A stretch of DNA of 64,000 nt from BP-191 sp035940575 (GTDB taxonomy: Bacteria > Actinomycetota > Actinomycetes > BP-191), in assembly GCA_035940575.1 (NCBI GenBank), contig DASZER010000011.1, forward strand, positions 1 to 64,000, written 5' to 3'. The number at the start of each line of letters is the position of its first letter. Position 1 is the stretch's first letter. Positions 45,892 to 53,042 of this stretch are shown here, one piece after another. The notes beneath the pieces are model-generated. The model did no database searches. It had not been told where the DNA came from and was given only the letters and a program-made list of their open reading frames with translations. The translations under genes and the position numbers were made by a program.

Positions 45892-47397
45892 GTGGCGCAC
45901 GTGCTGATCGTCGGAGGGGGCTACGTCGGCCTCTACACGGCGTTGCGGCTGCAGCGCCGCCTCCGCGCCGAGCTGCGGCGCGGCGACGTCTCGGTGACGC
46001 TCGTCAGCCCCGAGCCGGTGATGACGTACCAGCCGTTCCTGCCCGAGGCGGCGGCGGGGAGCATCGAGCCGCGGCACGTCGTGGTGCCGTTGCGCCGCGT
46101 CCTGCGCCGCGTGTCCGTGGTGACGGGCACGGTGTCGTCGGTGACGCACGCCTCCCGCGTCGCGCGCGTGGTGCCCGCCGGGGGCGAGGTGTACGACCTG
46201 GCGTACGACGTCCTCGTCCTGGCGCCCGGGTCGGTCGCGCGGACCCTGCCGATCCCGGGGCTCGCCGAGACGGCGGTCGGCTTCAAGACCGTGTCCGAGG
46301 CGATCTACCTGCGCAACCGCGTGCTCGAGTGCCTCGACGTCGCGGCGTCCACGCGCGACCCGGCGGTGCGGCGGCGGGCGCTGACGTTCGTGTTCGTGGG
46401 GGCTGGCTACGCGGGCGTCGAGGCGTTCGCCGAGCTGGAGGACATGGCGCGCGAGGCGGTGCGCCGCTACTACCGCGAGCTGTCGTGGGACGAGACGCGG
46501 TGGGTGCTCGTCGAGGCGGCGCCGCGCATCCTCGGCGAGATCGGTCCCGGCATGGCCGGCTACACGCTGCGCCGGCTGCGCGCCCGGGGCATGGAGGTCC
46601 GCCTCGGGACGCGGCTCGACTCCTGCGTCGGGGGACGCGTCGTGCTGTCGGACGGGGAGACGTTCGAGGCGGACACCGTCGTGTGGACCGCGGGCGTCAA
46701 GCCGCACCCCGTCGTCGCCTCGACCGACCTGCCGCTGGACGAGCGCGGGCGCGTCGTCGCCGCCGCGACCCTCGCCGTCGCCGACGGCGCGTGGTCGGCC
46801 GGCGACTGCGCCGCCGTGCCCGACCTGACGCGGCCCGGCGAGTGGTGCGGCCCCACGGCCCAGCACGCCGTACGCCAGGCCAGGCGGCTCGCCGACAACG
46901 TCGTGCTGTCGCTGCGCGGCCGCCCGCCGCGGCCGTACCGGCACCGCGACGCCGGCTCCGTAGCCTCGCTCGGCCTGCACCAGGGCGTCGCGCAGGTCTA
47001 CGGCGTGCGGCTGCGCGGGTGGCCCGCGTGGTTCATGCACAGGACGTACCACGTGTCGCGGGTGCCGACGTTCAACCGCAAGGCGCGGGTCGTCGCCGAC
47101 TGGACGCTGGCGCTGTTCTTCCGCCGCGACATCGTGTCGCTGGGCGCGCTGGCGCGCGTTCCGCGGCTGTCCACAGATGTGCCTGCTCGCCCGTCATCCA
47201 CAGGCTCCGCGCCCGACGATGGACGCATGGACAAGGTGAGGGACGAGGCGTACTGGGCGGAGCTGGAGCGGCGCGGGCGGGAGGCGTACGAGGAGTACGT
47301 CGCCGAGCACGGGCCCATCCCGCAGGAGTACGCGGACCGCGTACGGCAGTGGGTCGCGGAGGACGCCGAGGCGCAGCGACGGCGGCGAGGCGAGTGA
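45892..47397 (+). CDS. Type II NADH dehydrogenase, in frame with a downstream antitoxin-like segment
   Basis: A single reading frame of 501 residues. Residues 1-~440 are a class II NADH:quinone oxidoreductase: FAD loop VLIVGGGYVGLYTAL, second nucleotide loop TFVFVGAGYAGVEAFAELED, VVWTAGVKPHP and WSAGDCAAVPDL. It oxidises NADH to menaquinone without pumping. No stop codon separates this from the segment from Met at 47227, which looks like a free antitoxin. Either the enzyme is made with a 56-residue appendage or its true end was lost. A TAGGCT element 6 nt before GTG 45892 suggests a leaderless start. Confidence 0.85.
   Translation: MAHVLIVGGGYVGLYTALRLQRRLRAELRRGDVSVTLVSPEPVMTYQPFLPEAAAGSIEPRHVVVPLRRVLRRVSVVTGTVSSVTHASRVARVVPAGGEVYDLAYDVLVLAPGSVARTLPIPGLAETAVGFKTVSEAIYLRNRVLECLDVAASTRDPAVRRRALTFVFVGAGYAGVEAFAELEDMAREAVRRYYRELSWDETRWVLVEAAPRILGEIGPGMAGYTLRRLRARGMEVRLGTRLDSCVGGRVVLSDGETFEADTVVWTAGVKPHPVVASTDLPLDERGRVVAAATLAVADGAWSAGDCAAVPDLTRPGEWCGPTAQHAVRQARRLADNVVLSLRGRPPRPYRHRDAGSVASLGLHQGVAQVYGVRLRGWPAWFMHRTYHVSRVPTFNRKARVVADWTLALFFRRDIVSLGALARVPRLSTDVPARPSSTGSAPDDGRMDKVRDEAYWAELERRGREAYEEYVAEHGPIPQEYADRVRQWVAEDAEAQRRRRGE
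47168..47220 (+). promoter_or_regulatory. Leaderless promoter with paired TCCACAG boxes inside the NDH-2 frame
   Basis: TGTCCACAG (47168-47176) and ATCCACAG (47196-47203), 11 nt, GACGAT (47215-47220), 6 nt, ATG 47227. Same layout as 27445-27487 and 62668-62720, so the antitoxin gene probably has its own promoter. Confidence 0.45.
47227..47397 (+). CDS. Putative antitoxin of a PIN toxin
   Basis: 56 residues, almost entirely charged helix (MDKVRDEAYWAELERRGREA; ending AEAQRRRRGE), size and composition typical of short VapB-like or other antitoxins. It directly precedes and overlaps the PIN gene by GTGA. The frame is continuous with NDH-2 upstream; a private leaderless promoter supports an independent start. 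No DNA-binding fold is obvious. Confidence 0.55.
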   Translation: MDKVRDEAYWAELERRGREAYEEYVAEHGPIPQEYADRVRQWVAEDAEAQRRRRGE

Positions 47398-47768
47398 CGG
47401 CGCGCTACGTGCTCGACGCCGGCGTGCTGATCGCGGCGGCGCGGGGGCGTTCGGAGCCGTGGGCGTGGCAGACCGGGCCCGGCCGGTCCGCGATCGTGCC
47501 CGCGGCCGTGCTCGCGCAGGTGTGGCGGCGGCCTCCGTCGGGGAACCTCGCCCGCTTCCTCAAGGGCGTGGCCGTCGAGGAGCTGACCGAGGACGCGGCG
47601 CGCGAGGCGGGGGAGCTGCTCGGGCGGGCAGGCACGGCGGACGTCGTGGACGCGTCGGTGGTCGTGGTGGCGCGGCGCTACGGCGCCGACGTCGTGACCG
47701 CCGACACGGGCGACGTGGGGCGGCTCGTCGCGGCGCCGAGAGCGGAGGTGCGGGTGCGGCGGCTGTAG
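47394..47768 (+). CDS. PIN-domain ribonuclease toxin (VapC-like)
   Basis: 124 residues with the PIN acidic residues: YVLDAGVLIAA at the N-terminus, a Glu in VEELTEDAAREAGELLGR, and C-terminal TADVVDASVVVVARRYGADV and VVTADTGDVGRL. Mg-dependent RNase, normally neutralised by the small protein encoded just upstream. GTG start overlaps the antitoxin stop. Confidence 0.82.
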   Translation: MTARYVLDAGVLIAAARGRSEPWAWQTGPGRSAIVPAAVLAQVWRRPPSGNLARFLKGVAVEELTEDAAREAGELLGRAGTADVVDASVVVVARRYGADVVTADTGDVGRLVAAPRAEVRVRRL

Positions 47769-47785
47769 GGAGCGACACTGGACAC

Positions 47786-47860
47786 GCCCCCGTGGCCCAA
47801 CTGGCAGAGGCGACCGGCTTAAAACCGGTACCGGTGCGGGTTCGACTCCCGCCGGGGGCA
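47786..47860 (+). tRNA. tRNA-like gene with anticodon TAA, class I fold
   Basis: 75 nt. Acceptor GCCCCCG/CGGGGGC is perfect; anticodon stem ACCGG/CCGGT encloses CTTAAAA (anticodon TAA at 47820-47822, which would read leucine UUA); T-arm GCGGG-TTCGACT-CCCGC; A73. The variable region is only 6 nt, whereas bacterial tRNA-Leu has a long variable arm. The D-stem has 3 pairs and one mismatch. CCA is not encoded (CCG follows). Confidence 0.7.
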
Positions 47861-47877
47861 CCGCACGTCACACGCGG

Positions 47878-48036
47878 TCAGGCCGCGCACGACCTCAGCG
47901 CGGCGACGTAGACGCGGCAGTACTGGATGCCGTACCAGCAGTCGGTGTCGATGCCGCCCTGGCACGTCGGCGCGGCCACCGCGGGGACGGCCAGCGCGCC
48001 GGCCACGAGCGCGGGGAGAAGCAGGAGTCGGGTCAT
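47878..48036 (-). CDS. Secreted cysteine mini-protein 3 (52 aa)
   Basis: On the minus strand, 52 residues: signal MTRLLLLPALVAGALAVPA, mature part with four cysteines (TCQGGIDTDCWYGIQYC then RVYVAALRSC). The closing C-x-V-x7-C resembles the other mini-proteins in the window. No strong ribosome site is evident from the sequence before the ATG. Lies back to back with mini-protein 4, between tRNA and the lipid operon. Confidence 0.55.
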   Translation of the reverse strand: MTRLLLLPALVAGALAVPAVAAPTCQGGIDTDCWYGIQYCRVYVAALRSCAA

Positions 48037-48127
48037 GCCCCGGCACGGTAGCAACAGGGGTAATCACCGCCGCCCGCCCGCGTGTGACGAACGGCGCCAT
48101 CGCGGGCGCCACCGAGAGGGGTCCCCC

Positions 48128-48367
48128 ATGCGCTCCGTCCTGCTCGCCGCCGCCGCCGCGGCGTCCGCCCTGTCCGCCGCGCCGGTCGCGCCCGCGTCGG
48201 CGGCGCCGGTCGCGCCGGCGTCGGCGGCGCCGGTCGCGCCCGTGGGCGTGTGCGTCCGGGTCGGCGACTGCGTCACCGTCACGGTGGGGCTGAGCGGCCC
48301 GACCGTCTGCGTGGCGGTCACCCAGAGCTCGCTCCCGCTGGTGATCGCGCCGATCTGCCGCCCGTAG
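48128..48367 (+). CDS. Secreted cysteine mini-protein 4 with Ala-Pro repeats (79 aa)
   Basis: 79 residues: an alanine-rich signal region, then two and a half copies of a 9-residue repeat (SAAPVAPA-type) encoded by near-identical 27-bp repeats, then a compact domain with four cysteines (VGVCVRVGDCVTVTVG, PTVCVAV, IAPIC). The C-x-V...PIC ending matches mini-protein 1. GAGAGGGG lies upstream of ATG 48128. Expansion of the repeat looks recent. Confidence 0.65.
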   Translation: MRSVLLAAAAAASALSAAPVAPASAAPVAPASAAPVAPVGVCVRVGDCVTVTVGLSGPTVCVAVTQSSLPLVIAPICRP

Positions 48368-48377
48368 CGGCGCGCCC

Positions 48378-48409
48378 TGGGCTCAGGCCCATCTGAGTAC
48401 CTGAGCCCA
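48378..48409 (+). other. Perfect 10-bp inverted repeat
   Basis: TGGGCTCAGG and CCTGAGCCCA separated by 12 nt, 11 nt after the stop of mini-protein 4 and before the lipid operon. Terminator or operator; it has no T-tract. Confidence 0.6.
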
Positions 48410-48432
48410 CCCGAAGTCGGGTCGGAGCGCGG

Positions 48433-49056
48433 ATGGCGGCGGCGCCGCCGCGGCCGAGCATCGTTCCCATGGACGGTCTCTACGCGCTGAAGCCCTGGTA
48501 CGCCCGCCGGCTACGCCCGGTCCGCACCGCGCTCGTCGCCCGCCGCGTCCCGCCGCACGCGCTCACCGCGGCGGGCGTCGCGGCGGCGGCCGCGGGCGGC
48601 GTCGCGCTCGCCACCGGCCACGGCCTGGCCGTCCTGCCACTCGTCGCCGCGAGGCTCGCGTTCGCGAACCTCGACGGCGCGGTCGCCCGCGAGTCCGGTC
48701 GCGCGACGCCCGGGGGGAGCGTCGTCAACGAGCTCGGCGACCGGCTCGCGGACGCGGCACTGCTGGCGGGCGCGGTCGCGCTGGCGCCGCCGGCGCTCGT
48801 CCTCGGTGCCGTGCTCGCGGCGACGATGCCGTCGTGGGTCGCGCTCGCCGGCGCCGCCGCGGGCGCCCCGCGCGTCAACGGCGGCCCCGTGGGCAAGACC
48901 GAACGCTGCGCCCTCGTCTGCCTCGCCGCCCTCGCCCCGGCGACCACGCAGGCGGTCCTCTGGGCGGTCGTCGCGGGCTCGCTCGCCACGGCCACGCTCC
49001 GCCTCTCCCGCGTCGCCCGCGCGCTGCGCCCCGCCGCCACCGCGAGCGCCCGATGA
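48433..49056 (+). CDS. CDP-alcohol phosphatidyltransferase (YnbA-like)
   Basis: 207 residues with five or six membrane segments. The CDP-alcohol signature is present but altered: NLDGAVAR instead of DxxDGxxAR, and GSVVNELGDRLAD instead of GxxxDxxxD. Two metal-binding aspartates are asparagines, a pattern I associate with the YnbA subfamily. It would join a CDP-diacylglycerol to an unknown alcohol. ATG 48433 has GGAG upstream; ATG 48469 is also possible. Heads a three-gene lipid operon. Confidence 0.8.
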   Translation: MAAAPPRPSIVPMDGLYALKPWYARRLRPVRTALVARRVPPHALTAAGVAAAAAGGVALATGHGLAVLPLVAARLAFANLDGAVARESGRATPGGSVVNELGDRLADAALLAGAVALAPPALVLGAVLAATMPSWVALAGAAAGAPRVNGGPVGKTERCALVCLAALAPATTQAVLWAVVAGSLATATLRLSRVARALRPAATASAR

Positions 49057-49847
49057 GCGCCGCGTACGTCGTCGCCGGCGCGCTCGCGGCGGGCGGCGTC
49101 GGCGTGGCCGCCAGCGGCGACTCGACGCTGCGCCGCCGCTGGCTCACCTGGGCCGTCACCGCACCCGTCGTCGGCGGCCTGCTCGCGCTCGGCGAGCCCG
49201 GCGCGGCCGCCCTCGCGAGCGGCCTCGGCGTCGTCGCGTCGTGCGAGTACGCCCGCCTGGCCCGCCTCGCCCGCGCCGACCGCGCGCTGCTCGTCGCGGC
49301 CGCCGCCCTCCTGCCCGTCGCGAGCGCCATGACCCCGCGCGCGACGGCGGTCGCGCCGTGGCTCGCGCTCCTCGCCGCCGTTCCCGCGATCGCCGGGGCC
49401 GACAGGACGAACGGTCTGCGCCGCGCGGCGCTCACGGCGTTCGGCGTGCTCTGGATCGCGTGGTCGCTGTCGCACCTCGTGCTGCTCGGCGGCACGGCGT
49501 TCGCGGTCTGCGCGGCCGTCTCGGTCGCGGACGTCACGGCGTGGTGCGGCGGCCGCTGGATCGGCGGCCCGAGGCTCTCCCGCCTGTCCCCGAACAAGAC
49601 CTGGGGCGGCGTCGCCGGTGCCGCCCTCGGCGCCGCGCTGACGCTCCGCCTGCTCGGCGTGCCGAGCTACGCCCTGCTCCTCGCTGTCGTCGTCGGCGGC
49701 GTCCTCGGCGACCTGCTCGAGTCGATGGCCAAGCGCGAGGCCGGCGTCAAGGACGCGGGCTCGTGGCTGCCGGGCTTCGGCGGGCTGCTCGACCGCGTCG
49801 ACTCGCTGCTCGTCGTCCTCCCGCTCGCCTGGCTGGTGACCTCGTGA
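49053..49847 (+). CDS. Phosphatidate cytidylyltransferase (CdsA/YnbB-like)
   Basis: 264 residues, about seven membrane segments, with the CdsA signature in KREAGVKDAGSWLPGFGGLL and DRVDS near the C-terminus (PGFGG for the usual PGHGG). It makes CDP-diacylglycerol from CTP and phosphatidate, supplying the neighbouring phosphatidyltransferase. ATGA overlap upstream, GTGA overlap downstream. Confidence 0.85.
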   Translation: MSAAYVVAGALAAGGVGVAASGDSTLRRRWLTWAVTAPVVGGLLALGEPGAAALASGLGVVASCEYARLARLARADRALLVAAAALLPVASAMTPRATAVAPWLALLAAVPAIAGADRTNGLRRAALTAFGVLWIAWSLSHLVLLGGTAFAVCAAVSVADVTAWCGGRWIGGPRLSRLSPNKTWGGVAGAALGAALTLRLLGVPSYALLLAVVVGGVLGDLLESMAKREAGVKDAGSWLPGFGGLLDRVDSLLVVLPLAWLVTS

Positions 49848-50988
49848 ACGCCGCCCGCCCGCGCCGCCTCCTCTGGCGCACCGCCCTGCGTCCGGGCGGC
49901 CTCACCGTCACCGGAACGCTCCCGCGCGGCGGCTGCGTCGTCGTCGCCAACCACTCCTCGCACGCCGACACGCCCGCCCTGCTCGCCGCCCTCGACGCGC
50001 GGCACCGCCCGCTCGTCGCGGCGGCGGCGGACTACTGGTTCCGCGCCGGGTGGCGGGCGCGGGTCTGCCGCACGCTCGTCGGCGGCTTCCCCGTCCGCCG
50101 CGACGGGGGCGGCTGCGCCGACCTGATGGGTGCCGTGCCCGCCCTGCGCGCCGGGCGCGCGGTCGTCGTCTTCGCCGAGGGGACGCGCTCGCGGACCGGC
50201 GAGGTGGGGCCGTTCCACTCGGGCGCGCTGCGCCTCGCCGAGGCGGCCGGCGTGCCGGTCGTCCCCGTCGGCCTCGCCGGCACCCGCGACGTGCTGCCGC
50301 CGCACGGCGCCCTGCACCTGAGCCCGGTCGCGGTCCGCATCGGTACGCCGCTGCACCGGCCGACGAAGGACGAGGCGCGCGACGCCGTCGTCGCGCTGGC
50401 CGCCGCGCCCGCGCCGCGCCGCCGCTCGCCGTGGCACCGCCGCGCCGCCGCCCTCGCGCTGGCGCCGGCGGGGCTGCTGCTGGCGTTCGGCTGGGGGCTC
50501 GCCGAGGCGATCGTCTGGCCGCTCGTGCCTGAGCTGCTCGTCGCGCTCGTCGCGGTCTCGGTGCCGAAGGCGGCGCCGCGCCTCGCGCTCGCCGCCGCGG
50601 CGGGCAGCCTCGCGGGCGGCCTGGCGGCGTACGCCCTCGGCGCCGCCGGCGCGCACCCGCCCGCGCCGCTCACGACCCCGCGCATGCACGCCGTCGCGGC
50701 CGCGCAGCTCGACGCCGAGGGCGCGGCGGCGCTGCGGCACCAGCCGTTCTCCGGCGTCCCTACAAGGTCTACGCCGTCCGCGCCGGCGCCGCGCGCACCG
50801 ACCCCGTCGCGTTCACCGCGTGGAGCGTCGCCGCCCGCGGCGGCCGCATCCTCGCCGTGGGGCTCGCCCTCGCCGCCGCGGCGGTGGCCCTGCGCCGGCT
50901 GCTCGCCCGCTGCTACGGCACCTACCTCGCCTGGCTCGGCGCCACGTTCGCCCTCTCCCTGCACCGCGTCGTCACGACGTGGTCCTGA
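49844..50988 (+). pseudogene. PlsC acyltransferase fused to a membrane domain, frameshifted
   Basis: Residues 1-~190 are a complete PlsC-type acyltransferase: NHSSHADTPAL (HX4D), FPVRRDGGG and FAEGTRSRTGEVGPF. A YqaA-like membrane domain follows (GWGLAEAIVWPLVPELLVAL) to HQPFSGVP. At about 50757-50760 the frame is lost: the expected continuation YKVYAVRAGAARTDPVAF lies in the +1 frame up to the stop at 50986-50988. The C run reads GTCCCTAC where GTC-CCN-TAC is needed, a one-base loss. The acyltransferase half may still work. Could be a sequencing error. Confidence 0.75.
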
Positions 50989-51079
50989 CCCGAAGGAGCA
51001 CCACCGTCGTGCTCGCGCCGATCCTCGCCCTGCCCACCCTGGCGCTCTCCGGCGCCGACCACTGACCGGAAGGAACCTC

Positions 51080-51364
51080 ATGTACACGCACGACGAAGTC
51101 CGTCCCGTCCCCGCCGGGTCCATCGGCCGCGGCATCGGCTACGTCACCGCCGCGGTCGCCGGAGCGTTCGCGCTCTGGGCGCTGGTCACGGGCGGCGGGG
51201 TGTTCGCGCTCCCGTTCGGCGTCTACGCCGCCGCGGTGCCGTTGGCGATCAGGTCGACGTCGCCGGTCGCGCGCGGGGTCGCCGCGGTCGCCGCGTCGTT
51301 CGCGCTGATCGCGTGCCTGTTCTTCCTGTCGGTCATGGCCCTGCTCATGACGAGCGACTTCTGA
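51080..51364 (+). CDS. Small membrane protein
   Basis: 94 residues with three hydrophobic segments; starts MYTHDEVRPVPAGSIGRGIG and ends LSVMALLMTSDF. GGAAGGAA ribosome site. No recognised domain. First of three tightly packed small membrane-protein genes downstream of the lipid locus, coupled by TGATG. Confidence 0.65.
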   Translation: MYTHDEVRPVPAGSIGRGIGYVTAAVAGAFALWALVTGGGVFALPFGVYAAAVPLAIRSTSPVARGVAAVAASFALIACLFFLSVMALLMTSDF

Positions 51365-51501
51365 TGCGCACGCACGTGCCCGCGCCCCACAGGTCGCTCG
51401 TCGTCGCCGGCCTGCTCGCCCTCGCGGGGGTCCTCGGCTACGTCCTCGCCGAGGTGCTGCGCGCCGTCGGCGAGCGGATCGTGAGCCAGCCATGGGGATG
51501 A
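51364..51501 (+). CDS. 45-residue single-span membrane protein
   Basis: MRTHVPAPHRS, one membrane helix (LVVAGLLALAGVLGYVLAEV), then LRAVGERIVSQPWG. ATG shares a base with the upstream stop (TGATG) and the 3' end overlaps the next gene by 10 bp, so it is almost certainly translated. Function unknown. Confidence 0.6.
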   Translation: MRTHVPAPHRSLVVAGLLALAGVLGYVLAEVLRAVGERIVSQPWG

Positions 51502-51770
51502 CCACGACCGCGGACGTGCCGCAGGTTCGGCACCCGTTCCTCCACGGGCTCGGCGGCGGCGCCGCCTCGACGCTGACGGCCGTGCTGTTCGGAGGGTTCG
51601 CGATGTCGATCCCGGTGTTCGTCGTGACCCTCGTCGTCACGGGCGTGGCGGTGCTCGTCGCGCGGCCGCTGACGTTCGCCCGGGCCTGCGGGATCCTCGT
51701 CGGCGTCAGCGCCGTGCTGGCGGTCGCGGTCGCGGGCATCGCGGCATGGGCCGTGAACGCGGGGCTCTGA
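51492..51770 (+). CDS. Small membrane protein
   Basis: 92 residues, three hydrophobic segments, ending IAAWAVNAGL. ATG 51492 or 51498. Third of the coupled trio. No known family. Confidence 0.6.
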   Translation: MGMTTTADVPQVRHPFLHGLGGGAASTLTAVLFGGFAMSIPVFVVTLVVTGVAVLVARPLTFARACGILVGVSAVLAVAVAGIAAWAVNAGL

Positions 51771-51844
51771 GTGGCCAGTTGGCCGTACCGCCCGCCCGCC
51801 GCGCCGGGTGAGGATGCACGCCCCTCACCACGAAAGGCCACGGG

Positions 51845-52693
51845 ATGAACCGCACCACCGTCCTCGGCGCCGCCGTCGCGGCGCTGCTCCTCACCATCGC
51901 CCCGGCGGGCGCCGAGACCGAGTACCGCGTCGGCCCCGACCCGACCGCCACCGCCATCGAGAAGAACGGCCCCTTCGCCTACGCCTCCACGACCGTCGCC
52001 GACGCGGCCACGCCCGGCTTCGGCGCCGCGACGATCTACTACCCGACCGACACGACGCTGCCGCCGCTCGGCGGCGTCGCGATCTCGCCCGGCTACACCG
52101 AGACGCAGTCGGCGATCTCGTGGTTCGGGCCGCGGCTCGCCTCGCACGGCTTCGTCGTCATCACGTTCAACACGAACTCGCCGTACGACCAGCCCGCCGC
52201 CCGCGGCGACCAGCTCCTCGCCGCGCTCGACTACCTGACCGGCAGCAGCGCCGTACGCACCCGCGTCGACGCCTCGCGGCTGGCCGTCATGGGCCACTCG
52301 ATGGGCGGCGGCGGCTCGCTGGAGGCGACGAAGAAGCGCCCGTCGCTGCAGGCGTCGATCCCGATGGCGCCGTGGCACACCGACAAGACCTGGCCCGAGC
52401 CGGCCACGCCGACGCTGATCGTCGGCGCCGAGAACGACAGCATCGCCCCGGTCGCGAGCCACGCCGAGCCGTTCTACGAGAGCCTCACCAGCGCGGTCGA
52501 GAAGGCGTACGTCGAGCTCAACAACGCCAGCCACAGCGTCACCAACACCGCCAACGCCACGACCTCCCGCCTCGCCGTCGCGTGGCTCAAGCGGTTCGTG
52601 GACAACGACACCCGCTACGACCAGTTCCTCTGCCCGCCCCCGGCGCCGAGCAGCGCGATCCAGGAGTACCGGGACACCTGCCCGCACGCGTAG
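51845..52693 (+). CDS. Secreted cutinase/polyester hydrolase (PET-hydrolase family)
   Basis: 282 residues: signal peptide (~23 residues, ending APAGA), then an alpha/beta hydrolase closely resembling Thermobifida cutinases and Ideonella PETase. Landmarks: GGVAISPGYTETQ (oxyanion Tyr84), LAVMGHSMGGGGS (nucleophile Ser152), GAENDSIAPV (Asp198), NASHSVTN (His230), FVDNDTRYDQFLC and DTCPHA (Cys263-Cys279 disulfide). It should hydrolyse cutin or synthetic polyesters outside the cell. The residue after the catalytic His is Ser, as in PETase; the residue before the nucleophile is His, as in cutinases. Monocistronic. Confidence 0.9.
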   Translation: MNRTTVLGAAVAALLLTIAPAGAETEYRVGPDPTATAIEKNGPFAYASTTVADAATPGFGAATIYYPTDTTLPPLGGVAISPGYTETQSAISWFGPRLASHGFVVITFNTNSPYDQPAARGDQLLAALDYLTGSSAVRTRVDASRLAVMGHSMGGGGSLEATKKRPSLQASIPMAPWHTDKTWPEPATPTLIVGAENDSIAPVASHAEPFYESLTSAVEKAYVELNNASHSVTNTANATTSRLAVAWLKRFVDNDTRYDQFLCPPPAPSSAIQEYRDTCPHA

Positions 52694-52701
52694 CCGTGCG
52701 A

Positions 52702-52735
52702 GGGCGGGGCGGCGCGCCCAGCCGCCGCCCCGCCC
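52702..52735 (+). terminator. Terminator of the polyester hydrolase gene
   Basis: GGGCGGGGCGGC pairs perfectly with GCCGCCCCGCCC, 12 bp, loop 10 nt. Confidence 0.75.
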
Positions 52736-52744
52736 GCCCCCTCC

Positions 52745-52774
52745 TTTACACGCGTGCCGGGCCTCCTCTACGGT
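52745..52774 (+). promoter_or_regulatory. Promoter of the mini-protein 5 unit
   Basis: TTTACA, 18 nt, TACGGT. Predicted start near 52781, ahead of the 21-codon ORF at 52816 and mini-protein 5 at 53043. Confidence 0.5.
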
Positions 52775-52815
52775 CGCCGGACCCAGCCGCCCTGCCCAGC
52801 GGAGGTGCACCCCTC

Positions 52816-52881
52816 GTGCCCCAGCCTCTCGCGCGCCCGCCCCTCCCGTCGTCCTCGCGCGGTCCCGCACCGGACCGCTAG
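52816..52881 (+). CDS. Possible 21-residue leader peptide
   Basis: GTG with GGAGGTG at 52801-52807, the same signal as the mini-protein genes, opens a 21-codon frame (MPQPLARPPLPSSSRGPAPD and one more residue) ending at TAG 52879. No signal peptide or cysteine. It could be a regulatory upstream ORF for mini-protein 5, a decayed family member, or chance. Confidence 0.35.
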   Translation: MPQPLARPPLPSSSRGPAPDR

Positions 52882-53029
52882 CCCGCGCGGGCGCGCGCCC
52901 CGGCTCCGGCCGCGCGCGACCCGACGCCCCGCGCCTCGTGCGCCCCCAGCCGGCCACGCGCGTGCCTGCCACCCCGCGCGGCGGCGTTCCGTGTCGCCCG
53001 GAACGCCTGGACGACGTTCGGCGACAGGA

Positions 53030-53040
53030 GGAGGTGATCC
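53030..53040 (+). promoter_or_regulatory. Full-length anti-SD complement
   Basis: GGAGGTGATCC is an exact complement of the 16S rRNA 3' tail (GGAUCACCUCC), 2 nt before ATG 53043. Eleven paired bases is far above usual. Confidence 0.75.
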
Positions 53041-53042
53041 CC

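Noticed and set aside
50979..51065. A 28-codon frame (or 18 codons from 51009) ending LALSGADH
   Set aside because: AGGAG lies roughly upstream, but there is no independent support; it overlaps the end of the frameshifted gene and could be chance.
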